From Bacillota bacterium (GTDB lineage Bacteria; Bacillota; Desulfitobacteriia; Desulfitobacteriales; Desulfitobacteriaceae): a stretch of 6,581 bases of DNA. This document shows positions 1 through 4,814 of this stretch, in pieces. The DNA lies in assembly GCA_023390635.1 (NCBI GenBank), contig JAEWCM010000151.1, positions 1-6,581 of the forward strand. The letters are read 5' to 3'. A program made the position numbers and the translations under genes. The first letter of the stretch is position 1. Each line of letters starts with the position of its first letter. The notes under the pieces were generated by a model. The model had not been told where the DNA came from, ran no database searches, and saw only the letters and a list, made by a program, of their open reading frames with translations.

Positions 1-1797
1 GATATAGACCGTTCCATCTCCCCCAATGACAGGAGCTCCATTAATCGTCCCCCCTGTCAGGTAACTCCACTTCAGACTCCCATCTGCGTTATACGCATAC
101 ACCTTCCTATCCTGGGACCCCACGTACACTGTTCCATCCCTGCCGATGACCGCCGATGACCGAACGGCTCCCCCTGTCACCGCCTTCCAGCTCTCCTGCG
201 GGCTGCTCTTCACTCCCGTCTGCTCCGACTGACGACTCCAGTTCTCACTCGCCGGCTGCTCCCCACTCAGGTCGTACGTCCCCTCTTGGTATCCTGAACC
301 CTGGTACCAGGTTTCCGCCAGAGACACCACGTTCACCGTCACTGTGGTGCTTTTTCCTTCAAATTCTACCGTTACGGTTGCTGTCCCAATTCCTCTTCCC
401 TGGACCACTCCCTTGGACACCAGGGCAATCTCCGGCTTATCTGTGCTCCACTTTGCCAGCTCTGTCACATCCAGGCTGCTTCCATCCCCATAATGGACCG
501 TCACTCTTAAGGGAATTGTATTCTTTCCTGTCCCGGCCCCATCTAATGTGTTGCTGGTGGAACTCACACTTAAGTGATCTGCCATCCCTGTTCCGGCATA
601 CCCTCCGATCGCATACAGGCTGTAGTCATCTGCTCCCACATAGATTCTTCCATCCTTACCAATGGCCGGCGAGCTGTAGATCGCTCCCCCCAGTCCATAC
701 TTCCACTTCAGGCTTCCATCTGCTCCATTTAATGCATACACATTCCGGTTTGTACTCCCGATATACACGACTCCCTGTCTATCCACGATCGGCGATGATC
801 CATTGATCACTCCTCCCGTCGTCGCATAGTTCCACTTCAGGGTTCCATCCCCTTTCAGCGCATACACCTTTCCATCGGCGGAACCAATGTAGATTGTCCC
901 TTCACTTCCTACCGCCGGTGTTGACGTTCCTGTATTCCCCGTAACATACGACCACTTCAATGTCCCCCCCGGGTTTAAGGCATAAGTTCTGCTGTAGTTC
1001 GACCCAAAATGGATTGTCCCATCTGGCCCAATCGTCGGATTAGACACTCCATAATAACTTGAGCTGGTGCTCACCGTATATACCCATTGCTGCGTTCCAT
1101 TCGGGTTAATCGCATACAGATTAGCTGCCCCACTCATCGTTCCCACATAGATAACTCCATTACTCCCAATTGCCGGTGACCCCAGCGTTCCACTAATCGA
1201 AACCCGCCATTTCAGACTTCCATCTCCATTTAACGCATACAGATAGTTCGATCCCCCTAAATAAATCGTTCCATCTGCCCCCAATGCCGGAGAACTGGAA
1301 CTGCTCCCCGTCGTATAACTCCACTTCAGGGTTCCATCCGCCTTCAGCGCATACAGCTTCCCGTCTCCCGACTCCGCATAGATGGCTCCATCTGCTCCTA
1401 TCACCGGGGCAAGACTGATCGCCCCCCCTGTCAGGTAACTCCACTTCAGGCTTCCATCGGCGTTATATGCATACACCTTCTTATCCTGGGACCCTACATA
1501 TACTGTTCCATCCCTGCCGATGACTGCCGATGAGCGGATCGCTCCCCCCGTCACTGCCTTCCAACTCTCTTGTGGGCTGCTCTGCACTCCCGTCTGCTCC
1601 GACTGACGGCTCCAGTTTTCGCTTGCCGGCTGCTCTCCACTAGGATCGTACGCTCCCGCCTGGTACCCTAATCCCTGGTACCAGGCCTGATCAGCTAATA
1701 GAATCTTAGGAAAAGCACTAACGCTAGCTAATGTGATTAATATTAGGCCCAAATTTCTCAAGAATAGTTTTTTCAAAGACGATTTTTTAAAATACAT
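1..1797 (-). CDS. Exported modular PQQ-like beta-propeller / BIG_2 repeat protein (3' end beyond window)
   Basis: I read 599 codons without a stop from ATG at 1797 to the window edge, so the C-terminus is missing. Residues 1-35 look like a signal peptide: a lysine-rich start, a hydrophobic core at about 11-28, and cleavage possible after A28 or A35. Residues 39-81 are a polar linker starting WYQG. Residues 82-405 hold eight blades of about 38-44 residues with the PQQ-like pattern G-x-DGT-I/V-Y-x-G ... YAL-N-x-DG-x-LKW; blades 4 and 5 are longer and more degenerate. Residues about 406-493 resemble a bacterial Ig-like BIG_2 domain (DGSSLDVTELAKWS, then KGVVQGRGIGTATVTV). At residue 497 the WYQG linker and first blade restart, so the protein is a tandem of [linker-propeller-Ig] units. 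I see no catalytic motif. Eight blades fit quinoprotein-like folds, but cofactor binding cannot be inferred. A secreted or wall-associated scaffold or binding role is inference only. AAGGAGG lies 11 nt upstream of the ATG. The gene follows ftsZ but is separated from it by a terminator. Confidence 0.9.
   Translation of the reverse strand, partial: MYFKKSSLKKLFLRNLGLILITLASVSAFPKILLADQAWYQGLGYQAGAYDPSGEQPASENWSRQSEQTGVQSSPQESWKAVTGGAIRSSAVIGRDGTVYVGSQDKKVYAYNADGSLKWSYLTGGAISLAPVIGADGAIYAESGDGKLYALKADGTLKWSYTTGSSSSSPALGADGTIYLGGSNYLYALNGDGSLKWRVSISGTLGSPAIGSNGVIYVGTMSGAANLYAINPNGTQQWVYTVSTSSSYYGVSNPTIGPDGTIHFGSNYSRTYALNPGGTLKWSYVTGNTGTSTPAVGSEGTIYIGSADGKVYALKGDGTLKWNYATTGGVINGSSPIVDRQGVVYIGSTNRNVYALNGADGSLKWKYGLGGAIYSSPAIGKDGRIYVGADDYSLYAIGGYAGTGMADHLSVSSTSNTLDGAGTGKNTIPLRVTVHYGDGSSLDVTELAKWSTDKPEIALVSKGVVQGRGIGTATVTVEFEGKSTTVTVNVVSLAETWYQGSGYQEGTYDLSGEQPASENWSRQSEQTGVKSSPQESWKAVTGGAVRSSAVIGRDGTVYVGSQDRKVYAYNADGSLKWSYLTGGTINGAPVIGGDGTVYI
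55..310 (-). repeat. Second copy of linker plus first-blade block
   Basis: This block encodes residues 497-582 of the propeller protein. It aligns without gaps to 1429-1684 at an offset of exactly 1374 nt (458 codons). Over the 250 nt at 61-310 I count 34 mismatches by hand, about 86% identity, and many of them are synonymous. To the left of position 55 the similarity falls sharply. Confidence 0.85.
1429..1684 (-). repeat. First copy of linker plus first-blade block
   Basis: This block encodes residues 39-124 of the propeller protein: the linker from WYQG to ESWKAV, then blade 1 up to LKWSYL. Its partner is at 55-310. Within residues 39-125 I count seven amino-acid differences between the copies (for example L43/S, P52/L, Q72/K), so protein identity is about 92%. 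Confidence 0.85.
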
Positions 1798-1808
1798 AAA
1801 AGCTCTAT

Positions 1809-1815
1809 CCTCCTT
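1809..1815 (-). promoter_or_regulatory. Ribosome binding site of the propeller gene
   Basis: On the minus strand a full AAGGAGG precedes the ATG at 1797 by 11 nt. It fixes the start codon that gives a typical signal peptide. The frame is open further upstream, but there is no better start with a ribosome site. Confidence 0.8.
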
Positions 1816-1853
1816 AAAAAGTTAAATATATTCGAAAAAAACAGAAAATTTCT

Positions 1854-1895
1854 AAAAGAACTTTTTAGTCGAAAGTAGTAACATTTAGTTCTTTT
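1854..1895 (-). other. Inverted repeat in the propeller gene leader
   Basis: There is a perfect 9-bp inverted repeat, AAAAGAACT at 1854-1862 and AGTTCTTTT at 1887-1895, around a 24-nt loop. On the plus strand the right arm runs into seven Ts, so it resembles a weak terminator facing rightward. On the minus strand it would be a hairpin in the 5' untranslated region, about 57 nt before the start codon. The stem is AT-rich and weak, and chance in AT-rich DNA is a real alternative. Confidence 0.3.
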
Positions 1896-1908
1896 TTTGG
1901 GTTTTATT

Positions 1909-1938
1909 TATTTCTATGTCTAATATATAAAATCCTGT
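1909..1938 (-). promoter_or_regulatory. Candidate sigma-H-like promoter of the propeller gene
   Basis: The minus strand has ACAGGATTT (1930-1938), a full match to the sigma-H -35 pattern RnAGGAwWW. After a 12-nt gap comes ATAGAAATA (1909-1917), one mismatch from the -10 pattern RnnGAATww. The predicted start is near 1900, giving a leader of about 100 nt. The surrounding DNA is so AT-rich that the -10 match is weak evidence. I see no good sigma-A -35/-10 pair at normal spacing here. Confidence 0.25.
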
Positions 1939-2024
1939 AATTTTATATATTTATTTTCCAACATTATCCTGCATTTTTTCTTATATAACTACAAATTTAG
2001 ACACACTCTAAAAGATTCCATAAT

Positions 2025-2073
2025 AAAAAAGCTATCGTCTATCTCTTATTTAAAAAAGATAAACGATAGCTTT
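2025..2073 (-). terminator. Rho-independent terminator of ftsZ
   Basis: The arms at 2031-2044 and 2057-2070 are a 14-bp inverted repeat. Its single plus-strand C-A mismatch becomes a G-U pair in the minus-strand RNA. Three flanking A-T pairs lengthen the stem to 17 bp around a 12-nt loop. The minus-strand transcript then ends in six Us (As at 2025-2030). It lies 51 nt after the ftsZ stop codon. The rightward reading also has Ts after the stem (TTTATTTCTT), so weak bidirectional use is possible. Confidence 0.85.
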
Positions 2074-2123
2074 ATTTCTTTAAAATTCTATAGAAAATTA
2101 CGCGACCCTAAATCACCGTATCC

Positions 2124-3197
2124 CTACCGATGCCGGCGCAAAAACTCCGGAATATCCACTTCCAGATCAGCGCGAGCCGGCCGGATTACTTCCGGTTCTT
2201 TAACCGTCTCTCCTGCCGCCTTGGGAATGCTATAGGACGGAGCAGCCGCATCAAAACCGGTGGCAATCACCGTTACCCTGATCTCATCCTTAAGGTTTTC
2301 GTCAATCACCGCACCGAAGATAATGTTAGCTTCCGGATCGGCTGCCTCGGCAATGATCTCCGAAGCTTCCGTCACTTCAAACAGCGTAAGGTTCGTTCCG
2401 CCTGTGATGTTGAGAAGGACGCCTCTTGCTCCTTCAATGGAGGTTTCCAGGAGCGGACTGGAAATTGCCCGGCGGGCCGCTTCAGCTGCTCTGTTCTCAC
2501 CTGTGCCCTGGCCGATTCCCATCAGTGCCGAACCGGTGTTCATCATGATGGTCTTCACATCGGCAAAGTCCAGGTTAATGAAGCCAGGCATAGCAATTAA
2601 ATCAGAGATACCTTGGACGCCCTGACGCAATACATCATCGGCAATCCGGAAAGCCTCGTGAATGGTGGTATGCTTGTCCACGACCTGCATCAGACGGTCG
2701 TTAGGAATCACGATTAAAGTATCCACCTTGCTTTTCAGATCGGCAATTCCTTTTTCCGCCTGCATGGCCCGCTTGCGGCCTTCAAAACTAAAGGGCCTGG
2801 TGACCACGCCTACGGTCAGAGCACCCATTTCTTTCGCTACCTCAGCCACGACAGGAGCTGCACCGGTACCTGTACCGCCGCCCATTCCAGCGGTCACGAA
2901 CACCATGTCCGCACCTTTCAGCACCTGCATCAATTCATCCCGGCTCTCTTCCGCAGCTTTCGCTCCTACTTCCGGGTTAGCACCTGCCCCTAATCCTTTG
3001 GTTAACTTTATCCCAATCTGAACCTTCTGTGTGGCACGAGAGAGGTTTAAGGCCTGAGCATCCGTGTTGACAGAAAGGAATTCCACACCTTTTAAACCGG
3101 CAGCGATCATACGGTTCACAGCGTTATTGCCCCCGCCACCTACTCCGATGACTTTTATCTCGGCAAACTGATTTAAGTCCGTATCAAATTCTAGCAT
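2124..3197 (-). CDS. ftsZ: Cell division protein FtsZ
   Basis: FtsZ is a tubulin-like GTPase that polymerises under the membrane at midcell to form the Z-ring. The protein has 357 residues, which is normal for Firmicutes. Visible marks are the N-terminal GVGGGGNNAVNRM segment (18-30), the tubulin signature GGGTGTG (106-112), the T7 loop NLDFAD (208-213) with the aspartates that complete the GTPase site of the next subunit, and the C-terminal peptide VDIPEFLRRHR, which docks to membrane anchors such as FtsA and SepF. The disordered linker between core and tail is short, about 27 residues. The ATG start is preceded by GGAAGGAGAG. It is the last gene of the dcw segment and is followed by a strong terminator. 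A 339-nt leader with candidate promoters separates it from sbp, so it probably has its own transcription as well as read-through. No ftsA lies upstream. Confidence 0.98.
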   Translation of the reverse strand: MLEFDTDLNQFAEIKVIGVGGGGNNAVNRMIAAGLKGVEFLSVNTDAQALNLSRATQKVQIGIKLTKGLGAGANPEVGAKAAEESRDELMQVLKGADMVFVTAGMGGGTGTGAAPVVAEVAKEMGALTVGVVTRPFSFEGRKRAMQAEKGIADLKSKVDTLIVIPNDRLMQVVDKHTTIHEAFRIADDVLRQGVQGISDLIAMPGFINLDFADVKTIMMNTGSALMGIGQGTGENRAAEAARRAISSPLLETSIEGARGVLLNITGGTNLTLFEVTEASEIIAEAADPEANIIFGAVIDENLKDEIRVTVIATGFDAAAPSYSIPKAAGETVKEPEVIRPARADLEVDIPEFLRRHR

Positions 3198-3246
3198 AGT
3201 TGGACTTCTCTCCTTCCATCTTGATCATAATCGAGCATAACTGCGA

Positions 3247-3274
3247 ATCTTAAATCTAATCATCCAATTCTCAA
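3247..3274 (-). promoter_or_regulatory. Candidate sigma-A promoter proximal to ftsZ
   Basis: On the minus strand TTGAGA (3269-3274, five of six to TTGACA) is followed after 16 nt by TAAGAT (3247-3252, four of six to TATAAT). Transcription would start near 3240, leaving a leader of about 43 nt ahead of the ftsZ ATG. Confidence 0.4.
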
Positions 3275-3367
3275 AACCTGATTTCACGAATCGGGAATCA
3301 ACATAGTTATCCAATCGAAAACCTGACATCATGGCAAATGCTTGTCCCATGCCAAGTATTCCGTTAT

Positions 3368-3396
3368 CAATTCTATGCAGCCCGTGGTTATCCCTC
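3368..3396 (-). promoter_or_regulatory. Candidate sigma-H-like promoter distal to ftsZ
   Basis: On the minus strand GAGGGATAA (3388-3396) is one mismatch from the sigma-H -35 pattern RnAGGAwWW. After 11 nt comes ATAGAATTG (3368-3376), which carries the core GAAT and continues GATA, much like the GAATTGATA of the B. subtilis spoVG promoter as I recall it. B. subtilis ftsAZ is known to have a sigma-H promoter that raises FtsZ for asymmetric septation, so the placement makes sense. The leader would be about 160 nt. Confidence 0.45.
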
Positions 3397-3536
3397 TTTT
3401 TACAGAAAAAATTTTACATACTTTTTTTACCAATCAGATATTGAACTTGATACTTCAAATCAGGTCTGAGGGTCACAGTTCCAGCGTTAAGCGGAGCATG
3501 GATGCGAAGCGCGGCTGTTTGCGACCAATATGTCAA

Positions 3537-3866
3537 TTACTTCCTGATAAAATGACGACGGATAATCGCCAGGTTCTGGAACAAACGCACCCCAAATGCC
3601 ACCACAGCAGCCAGATAGAGATCTACGCCAATCCGGTCTCCTACATAAGCCAGGAAACCTGCCAGCAGCATGTTGCTGAAAAAGCCGGAAATGAATACCT
3701 TGCCGTCAAAATGATCTTCCTGGGCCGCCCTTACTCCTCCTAAAACAGAATCCAGTGCTGCCAAAAAAGCCACCGACAAATATTTCGCGTAATCAACCGG
3801 TACGCTGAATGGACTTAAGTAGCCGATTGCCAAACCCAGAATCAACCCTAATACTGGTAACCACAT
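3537..3866 (-). CDS. sbp: Small basic protein Sbp (DUF1290 family)
   Basis: This 109-residue membrane protein matches the small basic protein found beside ftsA/ftsZ in Bacillus and other Firmicutes. It has the same MWLPVLGL start, the central LAALDSVLGG and SGFFSNM segments, and the GVDLYLAAVVAFGVRLFQN-type segment followed by a basic end (IRRHFIRK). Hydrophobic stretches at about 3-20, 28-46, 56-76 and 82-99 suggest three or four membrane passes. Its exact function is not established; genomic context links it to division. Bacillus Sbp is somewhat longer at the C-terminus. The ATG at 3866 is preceded by an AGGGGG ribosome site with a 9-nt gap. It lies between ftsQ (107 nt upstream) and the ftsZ leader, with a TATAAT box in the upstream gap. 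Confidence 0.93.
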   Translation of the reverse strand: MWLPVLGLILGLAIGYLSPFSVPVDYAKYLSVAFLAALDSVLGGVRAAQEDHFDGKVFISGFFSNMLLAGFLAYVGDRIGVDLYLAAVVAFGVRLFQNLAIIRRHFIRK

Positions 3867-3902
3867 TTTAGAAAGCCCCCTGACACTTTACCTTATTAAC
3901 CT

Positions 3903-3908
3903 ATTATA
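3903..3908 (-). promoter_or_regulatory. Possible -10 box upstream of sbp
   Basis: A perfect TATAAT is read on the minus strand, 37 nt before the sbp ATG. No good -35 sits at 16-18 nt; TTGATG is present but only 10 nt upstream. It may be a promoter dependent on an activator, or chance. Confidence 0.25.
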
Positions 3909-3938
3909 ACGGCTGCACCATCAATTTATAAAATATTT

Positions 3939-3955
3939 TGCATATTTATTATGCA
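3939..3955. promoter_or_regulatory. 17-bp perfect dyad in the ftsQ-sbp gap
   Basis: TGCATA and TATGCA form a perfect 6-bp dyad around a 5-nt AT spacer. It lies 18 nt beyond the ftsQ stop codon and 31 nt upstream of the TATAAT box. The symmetry suits a small dimeric regulator. With no U-run and a weak stem it is a poor terminator. Confidence 0.3.
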
Positions 3956-3973
3956 TAAGGGAAAATAACCTTA

Positions 3974-4696
3974 TTATTTTCCTATGACCGGTTTAGCCGC
4001 AGTAAAGTCGATATAACGGACACTTTTCTCCACAGCCTGGAAATCCTTGTCGGTCAGTAACTCCATCAGGGTTACCAACTTTCCTTCCCAGTTTTCCATG
4101 TGACCCAATTTTACCTCGATCCCGCTGGTCAAGAATAAATTGACCTGCTGGATAGAGTTCACATTGATTTCTCCGATCAGTGGAAGCATCTCCTTGGGAG
4201 CTTGTCCAAGCAGCTTTAAGGCGACAGCCAGATTCTTATCCGGTAAAGCCTGACCCGGACCCGCCGTATCGGCAATCTCTGCCCCTGTAATCACCGGATA
4301 GCTTCCCGGCCAATCTTCCACACGCCTTAAAAAGACACCTTCTTCATCGACTTCAATCACACCATTGGTCACAGCCACCAAAGCTGCAGGCATTCTTTCC
4401 GTAATCTTAATCTCTAAGGTATGAGGAAGTTTACGCTGAAAATCCACTGCCTTAACTAACGGGTGAAGCTTGATCTTCCGCTCCAACTCCGCCGCATCAA
4501 AGAGCAGCAGGTTTTCTCCGATCACTCCTGAACTAAGCTGGGTAATTTCCTCAGCCTGCACATTGACCAATCCGGAAGGTTGAATTTCCCTGATGGCAAA
4601 GAAACCGGAACGGACAAACAGTGTTATCCCTACAGAAAAAAGCAAAAGCAGTACTGCCAAATAAAGAAAAGACGAATTCGTTTTCTTGGGTTTCAC
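3974..4696 (-). CDS. ftsQ: Cell division protein FtsQ/DivIB
   Basis: FtsQ/DivIB is a bitopic membrane protein that joins the divisome with FtsL and FtsB (DivIC) and helps control septal wall synthesis. The 240 residues show a short basic cytoplasmic tail (MKPKKT), one membrane helix at about 9-28, and a POTRA-type domain at about 33-102 that starts at FFAIREIQPSGL and runs through the HPLVKAVDFQRKLPHTLEIKITERMP-region signature (in part). The FtsQ beta domain follows, ending near the SVRYIDF segment around 225-231. The start codon is GTG, supported by a perfect AAGGAGG ending 7 nt before it. The gene follows murA after 118 nt that hold a candidate promoter, so it may begin a separate ftsQ-sbp-ftsZ unit. 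The name divIB is equally valid for a Firmicute. Confidence 0.95.
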   Translation of the reverse strand: MKPKKTNSSFLYLAVLLLLFSVGITLFVRSGFFAIREIQPSGLVNVQAEEITQLSSGVIGENLLLFDAAELERKIKLHPLVKAVDFQRKLPHTLEIKITERMPAALVAVTNGVIEVDEEGVFLRRVEDWPGSYPVITGAEIADTAGPGQALPDKNLAVALKLLGQAPKEMLPLIGEINVNSIQQVNLFLTSGIEVKLGHMENWEGKLVTLMELLTDKDFQAVEKSVRYIDFTAAKPVIGK

Positions 4697-4724
4697 TGAA
4701 AAGCCTCCTTACACCTCTATCCCA

Positions 4725-4754
4725 AGTATAGCGAATTCCGCCTGCATCTGTCAT
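4725..4754 (-). promoter_or_regulatory. Candidate sigma-A promoter of ftsQ
   Basis: On the minus strand ATGACA (4749-4754, five of six) is followed after 18 nt by TATACT (4725-4730, five of six). The start would be near 4718, about 20 nt ahead of the GTG. A perfect TATAAT lies further upstream at 4757-4762. Its -35 is poor at 17 nt, and TTGTCA sits only 14 nt away, so it may be a second, weaker promoter. Confidence 0.5.
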
Positions 4755-4786
4755 GTATTATAGGATAAAAATCGTATGACAAGAAG

Positions 4787-4805
4787 CCCAAAAATTCACT
4801 TTGGG
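4787..4805 (-). other. Short hairpin after murA
   Basis: CCCAAA and TTTGGG pair as a 6-bp stem with a 7-nt loop, 9 nt after the murA stop codon. No U-run follows in the minus-strand RNA, so it is at best a weak or attenuating terminator, or a 3'-end stabiliser. Confidence 0.3.
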
Positions 4806-4814
4806 TCTTTGGTC

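Larger units (their letters stand above)
1798..2123. other. AT-rich intergenic region between ftsZ and the propeller gene
   Basis: These 326 nt hold no credible gene on either strand. They contain the ftsZ terminator at the right end (2025-2073), then about 200 nt of very AT-rich DNA with the candidate promoter, the leader hairpin and the ribosome site of the propeller gene. By eye the GC content is far below that of both flanking genes. CAGGAT occurs twice on the minus strand, 34 nt apart (near 1937 and 1971). Confidence 0.7.
3198..3536 (-). promoter_or_regulatory. Long ftsZ leader / sbp-ftsZ intergenic region
   Basis: In many Firmicutes this interval would hold ftsA. No FtsA-like sequence (actin-family N-terminal phosphate motif) is visible in any frame I read. 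It contains two candidate promoters (3368-3396 and 3247-3274), two imperfect direct repeats with ATCCAAT and AAAACCTGA elements on the plus strand (3262-3282, 3309-3327), and a 41-codon minus-strand ORF (3225-3350) without a ribosome site. I see no convincing terminator after sbp, so read-through from sbp into ftsZ is likely. Confidence 0.6.

Noticed and set aside
156..806. 216-codon plus-strand ORF rich in Ser, Pro, Leu and His
   Set aside because: It is antisense to the propeller repeats. Its composition reflects the reverse complement of Gly/Asp/Tyr-rich blade codons, and it has no domain or ribosome site.
1193..1444. 83-codon minus-strand ORF
   Set aside because: It is an out-of-frame reading inside the propeller gene, whose true frame is open from 1797 to 1.
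82..1560. Regular repeats of roughly 115-130 nt that could suggest a CRISPR or other array
   Set aside because: The repeats are protein-coding blades in one frame, degenerate in DNA and conserved at G-DGT-Y and LKW positions.
1..1797. A PQQ-dependent dehydrogenase
   Set aside because: The blades match the general PQQ-like repeat, but I see no cofactor or metal-binding active-site motif of alcohol or glucose dehydrogenases, and Ig domains separate the propellers.
1798..2123. Insertion sequence remnant or attachment site in the AT-rich spacer
   Set aside because: No transposase fragment, terminal inverted repeats or target duplication could be found; the only strong dyad is the ftsZ terminator.
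2130..3021. Three plus-strand ORFs opposite ftsZ
   Set aside because: They are antisense shadows of a gene with clear FtsZ motifs along its length.
3342..3743. 133-codon plus-strand ORF spanning the ftsZ leader and half of sbp
   Set aside because: Its second half is antisense to conserved sbp, it resembles no family, and it has no ribosome site.
4551..4754. 67-codon minus-strand ORF over the ftsQ start
   Set aside because: It overlaps the ftsQ promoter and N-terminus out of frame, and ftsQ has a perfect ribosome site.
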